Below, one piece after another: positions 54,596 through 64,000 of a stretch of DNA of 64,000 bases (position 1 is its first letter; every line of letters starts with the position of its first letter). Source of the stretch: Armigeres subalbatus (lineage: Eukaryota > Arthropoda > Insecta > Diptera > Culicidae); the NCBI RefSeq assembly GCF_024139115.2, contig NC_085141.1, positions 379,705,278 to 379,769,277 on the forward strand, read 5' to 3'. A program made the translations under genes and the position numbers. The notes under the pieces were generated by a model. The model worked only from the letters and a program-made list of their open reading frames with translations, ran no database searches and had not been told where the DNA came from.

Positions 54596-55639
54596 GTGTG
54601 TATTTAAAATCATGATTCCGGGAATTAAGTGAAATAAATGTTAAAGACAATCCTCACAGAATCCGAATTTGAAAGTACTCGCGTTTTCAAGGGCACACCA
54701 CTCAATACGGAAGCAATGTACAATTGTCATTTTTATTATTTCACGCATACTGTGACGCTTTGCGACGAGTACTTTTAAATTTGGTTTTTAAATGGTCAAT
54801 TTAAAAAAATACGCTTGGACAGTCGATTGGGTGGCTGAGTGGGCAAGATATCGGCAAATCGAAAACGGAATGGGAAAAGAGATTTTGGCGTTGGGCTTTG
54901 AGGCGGGAAGGGGCTCGCCGTTGAAGAGTAGAAGGGTAGTAGAGTTTTGAAAGCCAAACCGGTAACAATGGTGAATAAACGCGAGAGAAGCCAAGTAGCC
55001 ATATTCTACAACGTGTGCGAATTCTAAGTCCTTCCGAGTCCTTCGGCCTTAGCTAGTGTCCTAAGTCCTAAGTCCTTCGGCCTTAGCTAGAGCCGAAAGA
55101 ATGGGACACTGATTTTGTCCCGAAGTGCTGCAAGAACCCACCCAACACTTGTAGAAGCCGTAGCAATCTGGGTCGGTTAGAAGCCTAGTAGAAGCGACCA
55201 CCGGAGAGTTACCGTAGCCATCATCCGACATTCGCCGCCACCGTTCTTTGAAGCCTACTTCCAGGTGATCGTTGGCTACTTCATTACCATTTCCGATACC
55301 CGCCCATATCTCATCGAAGCTACAAGCCGCAACCTCCACCTTACCGGAGTGGGCAAGCCAGCCCGCCGAAGGAGGTACCCGACCTAAACAACAATGTGCA
55401 TACCAACAGTTTCTTCTGCCACCACCACCGAGAAGGCAATAAATCGTTTAAACGAGAGTAGCGCTTTTGTGTTAGGATTCCGAAAACCGTCGTCGCACGC
55501 CCTGAGACCCGGAACCAAAAGAGATCTTTCGTACTCACCCCGAAGGGGGTAGTCCAGCAGCCTGGGGTTTGATGCGGGTTTCATTATAAAATCATGTTCT
55601 ATGAGTCCGGGGTCAAAAGGAGGTCGTATAGGTGGCTAC
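54596..55639. other. unrecognised GC-richer segment
   Basis: This 1-kb block differs in composition from the repeats on both sides and is probably a separate insertion. It contains AAGTCCTTCGGCCTTAGCTAG twice (ends near 55048 and 55091) and AATAAATCG near 55438. Short frames have no known domain. It could be an LTR or other retroelement piece, but no paired copy is present. Confidence 0.35.
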
Positions 55640-56050
55640 AAACGAGTTTAGACGAAATTTTCGGAAGAATATCTGGAGAAATAGCCAGTTTGCAGACAAA
55701 TTTCTCAAGGAATTTTTGGAAGAATTTCCGGGGCGTGAGTGGGAGATGCCTATCGAGGGCTTCTACATGAGTTTCTGAATAAATTCAAAGGGAATTTCTG
55801 GAAGACCTCTAAGTAATTAACAGAGAGATCTTGGTGGAATTTCTGGAGTAACTTCATAGAAAATGCCAGGAGGAGTTACATGGGAATTTCTGAATTATTT
55901 TCTGGTGAAAGCTCTGGGAAAGGAGGCGTGGAAAGATTCCTGGAGGAACTTGTTGAGAAATTCCTGGAGGAACTTAGAGGAACTTCTGAAGAAACTTACT
56001 GAGGAATTTTTGGAGGAACATCCGGATAAGTTCCGGAAAATTTCTAATGC
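55640..56050. repeat. degenerate GAATTTCT repeat, second block
   Basis: Same type as 53760-54595, here richer in GGAGGAACTT and GAAATTCCTGG words. The two blocks may have been one before the 54596-55639 segment was inserted. Confidence 0.6.
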
Positions 56051-56085
56051 ACGTAATTGATTCACGCCGTGTAAATCACGAGCGG

Positions 56086-56948
56086 CATAAACTGACACGG
56101 TTGATCAAAGCGACGATGGATCGGGTGATGTGCGTAGTTCGAGTTTCAGGGGCATTCTCGAGTCGCTTCGAAGGGGTAATACGAAGAGCAGGGATGAACA
56201 CGGGTGGTACAATTTTCAATCAGTCCGTTCAGCTATTTGGCTTCGCCGACGACATAGATATCATGGCACGTAACTTTGAGAAGATGGAGGAAGCCTACAT
56301 CAGACTGAAGAGGGAAGCCAAGTAGATCGGACTAGTCATCAACACGTCGAAGACGAAGTACATGATAGGAAGAGGTCCAAGAGAAGACAATGTGAGCCAC
56401 CCACCGCGAGTTTGCATCGGTGGTGACGAAATCGTGGTGGTCGAAGAATTTGTGTACTTGGGCTCACTGGTGACTGCCGAAAATGATAAAAGCAGAGAAA
56501 TTCGGAGACGCATAGTGGCTGGAAGTCGTACGTACTTTGGACTCCGCAAGACGCTCCGATCGAATAGAGTTCGCCGCCATACCAAACTGACAATCTACAA
56601 AACGCTCATTAGACCGGTAGTCCTCTACGGACACGAGACCTGCACGATGCTCGTGGAGGACCAATGCGCACTGGGAGTTTTCGAAAGGAAAGTGCTGCGT
56701 ACCATCTATGGTGGGGTGCAGATGGCGGACGGTACGTGGACGAGGCGAATGAACCACGAGTTGCATGAGCTGCTGGGAGAACCATCCGCGAAACATCGAA
56801 AATCGGACGACTGCGGTGGGCTGGGCACGAAGCCAGAATGTCGGACAGTAACCCGGTGAAAATGGTTCTCGACAACGATCCGACGGGCACAAAAAGGCGA
56901 GGTGCGCAGCGGGCAAGGTGGATCGATCAGGTGGAGGATGACTTGCGG
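56086..56948 (+). pseudogene. RTE LINE fragment (copy 3)
   Basis: The fragment starts in the reverse transcriptase at KLTRLIKATMDRVMCVVRVS. It lacks motif B through a deletion near 56170, where GAFSSRFE joins directly to GVIRRAG; both break points contain TTCGAA-like microhomology. LFGFADDIDIM (motif C) is present. A stop (TAG 56323-56325) and a later frameshift interrupt the C-terminal domain. The fragment ends where an (ATA)n run starts. It is related to copies 1 and 2 but truncated at both ends. Confidence 0.9.
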
Positions 56949-57385
56949 ATAATAATAATAATAATGACGCTGCCACGCCACTGCCGCTGGCTGAAAATGA
57001 TCTGGCACGCCACCGCCGATATGGGAATTATTATATCAAATAAATAAGTAACTGAAAAACATAACAAAATAAATAGAATGAAATAATTGTTCAACAAAAA
57101 ATATCCTTTTTTTAGTATTTAACGCTGCTAATTTGTTTCGCAAGAAAAATGTTGTCACCTACGAGTGGATAGATTGGAACTTAACATACTGTAAACTGAA
57201 TTAATCAATGAAACATCTTGTTGCAATTTTTTAAGAAACACTGTTCTCATGATGGATTTAATTTTTTCCTCGGAGGAATATTCTCTGGTCTATTAGGTGA
57301 ATTAATAGATGGAGAAGGGCTCTAGAACTGCAATTAACTTCCTAATAGATAAAATAATTCATAAACATAATAATTATTCAATTAA

Positions 57386-57482
57386 GGGCCTATTTCTTCA
57401 CCCCCGCTTAGTGCTTAAACCAGGTTTAAACGTATGGGTAAGCACCGCTTAAGAGTTAAGCGTAGGTGAAGAAATTGACCCT
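57386..57482. mobile_element. ~97-bp MITE next to TTAA
   Basis: Inverted ends GGGCCTATTTCTTCACC and the complement of GGGTCAATTTCTTCACC enclose a short palindromic middle with CGCTTA and TTAAGCG words. TTAA precedes the left end (57382-57385); the right side reads CTAAG, so a perfect TTAA duplication is not visible. Confidence 0.6.
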
Positions 57483-57975
57483 AAGTGGATAGCTATTTTG
57501 CTTTCTAAGAAAATCATCTATACATCCATACACATACAATTTCAATCATTGCTGATAATATTTTCAGAGAATGTTATCAGTTGTTTCAGATGTTCTTTGA
57601 ATTATGTGCTATGTAAAACTGTCTAATATTTATGACACCCTGCTTTTTTAAAGTTCTGCAACTAAATTCGTTATAAGCTCACGATGATGTTTGAATCAGA
57701 TGTAAAATTATTTCGTAGCATATGAAGGACCCCACGCATGTGCCTTGATCAAAACATATTAAAATTTTAACTAAAATCTTACAGAAAATCAAACGAAAAA
57801 AAAAATGTGTACGTACTATCGAGGTAAAATGTACGTACAATCGAGGGTACGTACTATCGAGGGTACGCACTATCGAGAGTACGTACTATCGAGGTATGCC
57901 TGTAGACCGTTCTGTGATAAAAAGTTGATTTTCTCCCAAAACATACATGGGACAGTTATGCGTAGCAGGGCATTC

Positions 57976-58922
57976 ATAACCGTAACTAGAGTACTGGTCT
58001 AGGTCCCCAGCTGGTGAGGGATAATTTTTAAGGCGATATAGAGCACTACAGGTATGGGCTGGCGAGGGTTTTTATGCATTTGCTCCTCATTTGTCTTGTG
58101 GTAAATATCACTTCATATGCGGGAAATTCGAATGATTTCTAGTAATATTGTGATTGAACCAATATGTGTCTAATTTTATATGGTGCGTGGTGTAGACTGA
58201 GGATTCTTAATCGCGATGTCCTTCAATCCTATCTGGCTTGCGTATATTTCATTGTATGTTAATGATTTATGCACAAGGTTTTCTAAATCAGCTTGGCATG
58301 ATATGCGGAAAGCTTCGAAAACGTTTCAATAAAGAGACCGTACTTTCTTCCCAACTTCATGATAATTGTATGATATTCCGATTTTTTAGAGAACTTTAAA
58401 AGTTTCGATAGCCGTGCATTAATTACGTGAGGGCTTATGAGGAAAAGAGAAGGTCTGTTATTTACTCATGCTCCATTTAAATTAAAAACATAGTTTAAAT
58501 GAAAAAAATCTTAGATGGTGAGACGGGAGGTCCATAAAAATCAAACGTAGAACTTAGAAAATCTGCGAGATTTTTGACATTTTTTTATTGTTTTACAATT
58601 TTTGGAAAGAAGAAGGTGTCATCTGTTTTGCAACACACTTAATGACAATTAAAGTAATTGGTCTTAAAAATCTGAAATATCTATATTGCTTGGACTTTAT
58701 AACGACAAGTTCGATACTTTGCCGGACTTCGCTTTTCAAATTTTCTGGGGGGGGGGGGTTGGCACAAGTGGGTCTTGGAGGGCCAGCTTTCCTTACCTTC
58801 TACTTACTATCATTACGCGACTGTTGATTCGGATTCAATGACGATAATATTTGCACCGGATTCCTCAGCAATGAATCGAAAACCGTAGCTGGTTTGTGGG
58901 GATCATGTGTGTCCAGTTTCTC
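57976..58922. other. non-coding, nothing recognised
   Basis: Nothing beyond a 12-base G run at 58747-58758 was noted. Confidence 0.4.
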
Positions 58923-58980
58923 CTACTGGGTTCTCTGACGAGTTGTCCGAGCTCATAGTTCATCCTTCGTCGCCAACCCG
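58923..58980 (-). pseudogene. tiny RTE LINE fragment
   Basis: On the minus strand GWRRRMNYELGQLVREPS matches the RTE C-terminal motif WRRRMNHELHQLLGEPS found in copies 1-3. Only about 60 bp is recognisable; flanking sequence is degenerate repeat. Confidence 0.55.
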
Positions 58981-59029
58981 CCGCCGCCGGCGACATTTTT
59001 GCATCAGCGCGGCACCGTTTTACGCGAAG

Positions 59030-59300
59030 AATTTTTCGCTGAAATCTACAGATTTTTTTTCGGAATTCTTGTTGAAATCCCGAAAAAATGACATTTGGAA
59101 GAATTCTCCGTGGAAATTCTGAAGCATTCAAGTTCACAGGAAATTTTTTTGAGTATATCCAGAAGAATTTGACAAGAAAATGAAAAAAATGGAATCACTC
59201 CTTGTGGACACTTTAAAGAATTTTGTATGAAATTTACGAAGAATTTTCCGCAGACATTACCGAGGATTTTCCATTGAATTCTAGAGAACTTCTAGACGAA
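59030..59300. repeat. degenerate GAATTTCT repeat, third block
   Basis: GAATTTTCCG-, GGAAGAATTC- and GAATTCTAGAG-type words repeat irregularly, as at 53760-54595. Confidence 0.5.
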
Positions 59301-59314
59301 ATCGAATTAGTGAA

Positions 59315-59760
59315 TGCAGAAAGGCCGTTTGGCCGAAAGTCATTTGGCTGAAGGCCACAAATACGGCCGAAAATGTGTAAACTGTTTATTTTGCCGAAAA
59401 AGTCATTTGTCATAATAGGACAAACGGGTCGACCTTTTTGGCCAAATGACCCTTAAGCCAATTGCATTTTCGGCAGTATATCGCTTTCAGCCTAATGACA
59501 TTTTCGGTAAAACTATTTTCGACCTAATAACCGTTTCGGTGATACCTCCAATGCAGCCAGATGAAATTCGGCTAAATGACATTCGAATTCGGCTAAACGA
59601 CCAAGTGACATTCGAACAAATGGTTTTCGCCGAATAATTGTCAGTCAATTCGTCGAACAAACCATTAGACCGAAACTCATCTGGCCAAAAATGTTATTTG
59701 GTGGGATAACAATAAACAGGTCATTGTTTTCGGCCATATTACCCACAGAGAACAGACGTT
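59315..59760. repeat. degenerate TTTGGCCGAAA / CATTTTCGGCC repeat
   Basis: Words such as GTTTGGCCGAAAGTCATTTG, ACGGCCGAAAATG and GACATTTTCGGTAAAAC iterate over 450 bp in both orientations. A shorter block is at 3325-3430. The short frames through it are by-products. Confidence 0.75.
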
Positions 59761-60083
59761 CATCTTAGATCGTACCGTTGTATAAAGCTTTGTACTGGTC
59801 ATTTTAAAATATGTCGTTATGTCCCCGTGTGCGATGATAATCTTGATGCAAATTTGCCGTATTTTACTTTTCAGTGCTGGTGTTTATTCCGATTCACCAC
59901 TAGATGATAGCATCACCTTGTTTACGTTGTGCAAGCCAACGTCATCGCTTGGTGAGATTGAGTTTGTGTGTATATTGTCTGTGATATTACCCGTTCAGCA
60001 ACTAACATTTTCGGTCGTAGAAATCGTTTTGTGATCAATTAGATGAATTATCTTTACCACCATCTGTATTGCAGGCATCGATG

Positions 60084-60442
60084 TCATACACCCCTTCACC
60101 ACCAGCACCAGGGAATCCTGAAGAATGGCCAATTTTGTGAGTAGCTTTCATAACTCGACTGTAATGTGTGGATATTTACAGTCAGAAAATCTGATGAGAC
60201 TCCAGAGATGCCTCAAAGGCTAAGCATTGGAGGCTGTTCGAAGTAATCTGCTGCTACTGACATCGGCCCCGAAATATATGGAAACTCTGGAGACTTTATT
60301 CGGGACCCCAGAGCGGCTAATTCAGTCGCTGCTCAGCAAGTCGCAGCGTTCCAACTCCAAAAGCAGTTGGTCATCTAATAGCCGCAAACCAGCAAGCTCA
60401 TCTGACCAATCCAACCCTGCTGCAAGAGCTGGTGGATAAATA
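60084..60442 (+). pseudogene. BEL copy 3 Gag (DUF1759-type) N-part
   Basis: GNPEEWPI, then after a one-base deletion VSSFHNSTVMCGYLQSENLM and RLQRCLKG align with the Gag domain of copy 1 (GDPEEWPIF onward). A TAG stop follows LKG. KYMETLETLFGTPERLIQSL continues, then the frame shifts near 60340. NPTLLQELVDK ends at the MITE insertion. Confidence 0.85.
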
Positions 60443-61383
60443 CCCGATCAGGAATGCATAACAAAATTATAACTCAATTCTATCAATTGTTGTTATTTAA
60501 AACAACGTGTGTTATGATAAGATAATTCGATAAAAATGTGTCTTCGGCCAGTTTTATTTCATATCAAAATTATAACAACATTAGTTATGAATATTTTTAC
60601 AAAATAATTGCCTACATTTTTTGCAGACATTGGAAAAAAATCGGAGGTAATCACCTTCAGTATAACTTGAACTCACTCGATATTAATACATAGCTGGAAC
60701 AAAGTTAATTGCCTACATTACGGATGGAAATCCGGCGTGGTAGCGTACCAGATTTCTATCCGTGATGTACACGGACAAATAAATCAACCCAAACTTTGAG
60801 TTCAATATACGCACTATTGAGAATATCGCAGAAAAAATTTACCCAAATTTGGGTAGTTTTCCCTTTCTTTCCCACGATTGTTGTCAAAACTAGAGCAAGA
60901 TGTAAACACCTCACCGGGGATACTCAGCCCAATAACCCAAATTTGAGTAAATTCAATATTCTCAATTTTGAGTTGATCAAGGTCCGCTTTGGATAAATTA
61001 AACTCAGCTTTGGGTAAATTGTTTACATGGGATTAAAGGCAAACTACCTAGTGCCAGAAAAGTCATTTTACTCAAATTTGAGTTATTGGCCCAAACCACG
61101 GTTTTGAGTGCAAACAACCCACTTTTGGGTAGTTTTGGTTTTCAGTGTAGGCAATTACCTTGACAGTAGATTTTTGTACAGAAAAATCATATCAACGTTT
61201 GTTATAATGTTGATATGAAGGTATCAACCTCTGTTTTAATTATGTTACGGCTAGAGGTATTTTTGATATGATTTTTGTTGTTTTAACAACTAACCAGCAA
61301 AATTTATAACACATTTTGTTACAATATTTTTCTGAAATAAATAACTCCCCTTGTTATAATTTTGTTATGCATTCTTGATCGGG
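60443..61383. mobile_element. 941-bp MITE inserted in BEL copy 3 Gag
   Basis: Inverted termini of about 30 bp start CCCGATCAGGAATGCATAAC; the right end is the complement with an A for G at one place. TA flanks both sides (60441-60442, 61384-61385). Removing it rejoins Gag reading LLQELVDK to LPPHLQLDWALYKKN apart from one substitution at the junction. The interior holds a further AAATTTGAGT-rich segment (about 60770-61145) that looks like a nested element, and a 22-bp-stem hairpin. Confidence 0.92.
60714..60769. repeat. 56-bp hairpin inside the MITE
   Basis: Two 22-nt arms (60714-60735 and 60748-60769) pair around a 12-nt loop. As RNA, two of three differences are G-U wobbles, leaving one mismatch. 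Size and shape resemble a pre-miRNA, but this could simply be the end structure of a small element. Confidence 0.6.
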
Positions 61384-62060
61384 TAGCCGCCACATCTCCA
61401 GTTGGACTGGGCATTGTACAAGAAGAATGTCCGACCTGTCAATTTGGGAACATTTTCCGAATACATGAGTGCTATCGCATCGGCCGCGAGTGATGTAGCG
61501 CACTTTAGCGATTTTGACGGAGCACGTATTGCGGGAAGCGAGAAAATGAGAAAAGATAAGGCTGTCGTGAATGCGCATGTCTGAACCATGCATCTTCTGA
61601 ACCACGGAAGTTCGTACAGCAAGGAAAGAAAGCTGAAAATCAGGAGAGACCTTGCTACATTTGTCAAAGCTTGAAGCATCGATTCAAGGACTGTCATAAC
61701 TTCAGGTCTTTGAGTCTCGCGGACCGGCAGGAAGCAGTTGAATCGCACCAGCTTTGTACGATTTGTCTCGTTCCCCATGGAAGATGGTCATGCAAGTCAA
61801 CGCGCACCTGTGGAGTCGGTGATTGTACTAAAAAACAAAATCCGTCACTTCATCATCAGCAAACTACGAGTAAACCGTCTTCCAACGAAAGCACCAGAGT
61901 GCGGCCGAAATCAGACGCCGTAGTCAATGTTCACCGCCGTATTGAAAGTGCAACAATATTCCGTATAATCCCGATGGTTTTGTACGGTAGAGAAGCTTAG
62001 GTATTCACGTTCGCCTTCCTTGACGAAGGTTCCTCGTCACCCATCATCGAAAAAGAAGTC
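61384..62060 (+). pseudogene. BEL copy 3 Gag C-part, zinc knuckle and protease start
   Basis: The frame 61386-61584 reads PPHLQLDWALYKKNVRPVNL and FSEYMSAIASAASDVAHF, as in copy 1. After frameshifts, 61671-62000 has HRFKDCHNFRSLSLADRQEA and CTICLVPHGRWSCKS, the second half of the zinc-knuckle region, then ATIFRIIPMVLYG. A TAG stop interrupts just before FAFLDEGSSSPIIEKEV, the protease with the same DEGSS motif as copy 1. Confidence 0.85.
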
Positions 62061-62098
62061 GCAGATCAAATGAACTTTGGCGGTGAGCTAAAGCCGCT

Positions 62099-62413
62099 AT
62101 GTTTGACGTGGACGGCGAAGGCTCCCGAATGGTCATCCTGAAGATTTCAGGGACAGAAAACAGCAAAAGTTTCTCATTGACCGGCATAAGCACCGTTCGC
62201 CAGCTGGACCTTCATGTACAGTCGCTGAAATATGGAGAATTATCTCAACATTTTTCTCATTTGGGTGGGTTACCGGAGACAAGCTACCAAAAGGCCGTTC
62301 CTAAAATCCTGATAGAGTTGGACAACATAAAATTATCGTTGTCTCTCAAGACACGTGAAGGATGGCCGCAAGGTGACAGTAAAAACGAGGTTAGGATGGA
62401 CCTTTTTCGGTAG
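62099..62413 (+). pseudogene. BEL copy 3 protease-to-RT connector
   Basis: VILKISGTENSKSFSLTGIS, TVRQLDLHVQSLKYGELSQH and PKILIELDNIKL match the region after the copy 1 protease (LNLPMQSLAIGKLSERF, PRILLGLESLSL). A frameshift near 62360 passes to the next frame. Confidence 0.8.
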
Positions 62414-63716
62414 TGTCGGTAACACAAAAAATAATTCAACATCTCCAGTTTTGTACATCCGCAGAAGTGTACAAGATGAGAAACTTCATGACCTTGTAAA
62501 GGGATATTTCGCGGTGGAGAACCTGGCAGTTTCCGTAACGGGTGTTCCAGAAGCGGAAGATGATCGACGAGCGAAAGAAATTCTGCGACGAACGACGGTC
62601 AAGAGGGCCGACGGCCACTACGAAACGGGTTTGTTATGGCGAAGTGATGCGATGGAGTTGCCGTCTAGTTACGGTATGGTAGAGCGACGACTTATCTGTC
62701 TAGAGCGAAAATTGCGAAAATATCCTGAATTGCAAGAGAATGTAGAAAAACAAAATTCCGAATATCAGAGCAAATGCTATGCTCACAAAGCCACGTCCCA
62801 GGAGTTGCAAGAAAGTGATCCGAGCCGCACATGGTATCTTCCGCTCGGGGTTGTTACGAACCCACGAAATCCCGGAAAGTTACGTATCATCTGGGATGCG
62901 GCTGCCAAATCAAATGGTATGTCCCTAAACGACATGCTGGAACCGGACCTTCTTTCGTCATTACCAGCTATATTGTACCGTTTTCGACAGCGGCAAGTCT
63001 CGATCGCAGGTGACATCCACGAGATGTTTCACCAGTTGAAAATCAGAAAGGAAGATCGACAAGTTCTACGTTTTTTTTTGTACAGAAGTGACCTAGCCAA
63101 CGAGCCTGAAGCGTTTGTGATAGACGTGGCTATCTTTGGGTCGACTTGTTCACCGTGCTCAGCGAACTTCATGAAACATACGAATGCGATTAGGTGGAAG
63201 GATCATTATCCGGAGGCGGCAACGGAAAACCACTATGTGGATGACTACCTGGATAGTCGCGATACGGCAGAGGAAATGGCGAAGCTAGCATCAGATGTTC
63301 GAAGTGTGCAAGCAGCAGCTGGATTTGAACTTCGAAACTGGCAATCAAACTCAAAGAAGGTTTTGCAGGTCCTAGGAGATAATGTGGCAAAATCACCGAA
63401 GGCTTTCAGCGTCGACAAGGAGAAACAAGTGGAACGCGTTCTGGGTATGGTATGGTTGCCGAACGAAGACATTTTCGTGTATTCCGTTACATCACCGAAT
63501 GAACATGAGCAATCAACGTCAACAAAAATCTTGCAATTCCATGTATTCGTGGATGCAAGCGAGTTCGCCTTTGCCTGTGTTGCCTACGTCCGAGTCGTCG
63601 ATCAAGGACAGCCACGATGTTCGCTAGTGGCATCGAAAGCAAAAAATTCCCCATTTAAGCCTTTGTCAATTCCAAGGATGGAGCTTCAAGCGGCTGTCAT
63701 TGGATGTCGGCTAGCG
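62355..63716 (+). pseudogene. BEL copy 3 reverse transcriptase fused to RNase H by deletion
   Basis: The frame opens with VKTRLGWTFFGSVG and runs through YLPLGVVTNPRNPGKLRIIW, SIAGDIHEMFHQLKIRKEDR (motif A) and HYVDDYLDS (catalytic YVDD). After VYSVTSPNEHEQ it passes directly to LQFHVFVDASEFAFACVAYV, the start of RNase H. About 110 residues present in copy 1 between these points (including SLFDPLGLLAP) are missing in frame. LSIPRMELQAAVIGCRLAK follows, then the frame shifts near 63720. Here the reverse transcriptase core is intact over the region that is broken in copy 1. Confidence 0.92.
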
Positions 63717-64000
63717 AAGTCTACCTCTGGAGTGATTCTAGAACAGTTTTATCGTGAATCAACTCTGATGCACGCAATTATCGTCAATATGTTGCAGTAC
63801 GGATCGGTGAAATTCTGGAGGAAACTCAGTCCGAGGAGTGGCGCTGGATACCCACCAAGCTTAACGTCGCGGATGAGGCCACTAAATGGGGAAAAGGACC
63901 CTTGTTGCAGCCAGATGGGCGTTGGTTTACCGGACCAGATTTCCTCTACAAGGCGGAGAATGAGTGGCCCCAAGAGCGAGTGTCTATAAACACCGAAGAA
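63717..64000 (+). pseudogene. BEL copy 3 RNase H C-part, cut by window end
   Basis: In shifted frame the DNA reads VRIGEILEETQSEEWRWIPT, KLNVADEATKWGKGPLL and WFTGPDFLYKAENEWPQERV, matching the segment between RNase H and integrase of copy 1. It is open to the last base of the window. Confidence 0.85.

Larger units (their letters stand above)
52899..57902. mobile_element. 5-kb element with Tigger/pogo-like termini
   Basis: The left end CAGGCATACCTCGATAGTAC and the complement of the right end are identical for at least 20 bases, and TA flanks both (52897-52898, 57903-57904). CAGGCATACCTCG matches the Tigger-type terminus I know from pogo-like elements. Subterminal TACGTACTATCGA repeats occur twice on the left and five times on the right. 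No transposase was seen. The interior is degenerate repeats, unrecognised sequence and an RTE fragment. Confidence 0.75.
52708..57975. mobile_element. outer TIR element (CACTGCCGTTCTACGC ends) split by a 5-kb insertion
   Basis: The left end CACTGCCGTTCTACGCATAC and the right end (complement GAATGCCCTGCTACGCATAA) are inverted relatives; TA precedes the left end at 52706. Only about 190 bp on the left and 73 bp on the right belong to it, so the original was a short MITE. The element at 52899-57902 sits inside it. Confidence 0.6.
60084..64000 (+). mobile_element. BEL/Pao element, copy 3, 5'-truncated and running off the window
   Basis: Gag, protease, reverse transcriptase and RNase H sequences of the same lineage as copy 1 follow in order. 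Frameshifts, a stop, an internal deletion and a MITE insertion interrupt them. No 5' LTR or Gag N-terminus (PHD finger) was found upstream of 60084. The 3' part lies beyond the window. Confidence 0.92.

Noticed and set aside
56948..57050. Microsatellite (ATA)n as an independent feature of interest
   Set aside because: It is short and sits at the broken end of RTE copy 3, so it is most likely part of a tail or a local slippage product.

Overview
The window looks like a transposon-dense, gene-poor stretch of a mosquito genome, most likely Aedes. This is an inference from recognised families: RTE-clade LINEs of the JAM1 type, BEL/Pao LTR retrotransposons, tRNA-derived SINEs and many TA-flanked or foldback MITEs. 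No convincing host protein gene, rRNA or intact tRNA gene was found. Nearly every long open frame is retrotransposon protein or an artefact of a minisatellite.

Layout. 1-7.3 kb: AT-rich non-coding sequence with small repeats, a 155-bp foldback MITE and tRNA-like pieces. 7.5-10.56 kb: a minus-strand RTE LINE with frameshifts and a perfect 302-bp tandem duplication. 10.56-16.60 kb: a 6-kb array of a 23-bp minisatellite, followed by a degraded minus-strand fragment of a second LINE type (16.6-17.2 kb). 17.2-21.5 kb: non-coding, with one large foldback element. 21.49-28.78 kb: a complete BEL/Pao element with nearly identical LTRs, a 5-bp target duplication, a PHD finger at the start of Gag, and a cluster of lesions in the reverse transcriptase. 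28.9-37.15 kb: an older minus-strand BEL/Pao copy, split by a plus-strand RTE insertion (29.48-32.44 kb) with matching 13-14-bp target duplications. Its leader carries degenerate repeats, a primer-binding site and a 62-bp LTR remnant.

37-60 kb: AT-rich sequence built from nested small DNA elements and SINEs. These include pogo-like elements, two SINEs tail to tail, an insertion with a 22-bp target duplication whose empty site is also present, a ~155-bp satellite, a 262-bp near-perfect hairpin, and a 5-kb element with Tigger-like ends inside another TIR element. 60.1-64 kb: a third, plus-strand BEL/Pao copy. It carries a 941-bp MITE in Gag and runs off the window end.

The parts do not form a pathway. 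They record successive insertions: the BEL copies and LINEs supplied the coding sequence and later insertions cut them. Items most worth a second look are the 23-bp array (satellite-like, hairpin-capable, flanked by LINE pieces of two families), the PHD-finger Gag, and the two hairpins that could feed small-RNA pathways. Boundaries of degraded elements are estimates made by eye.
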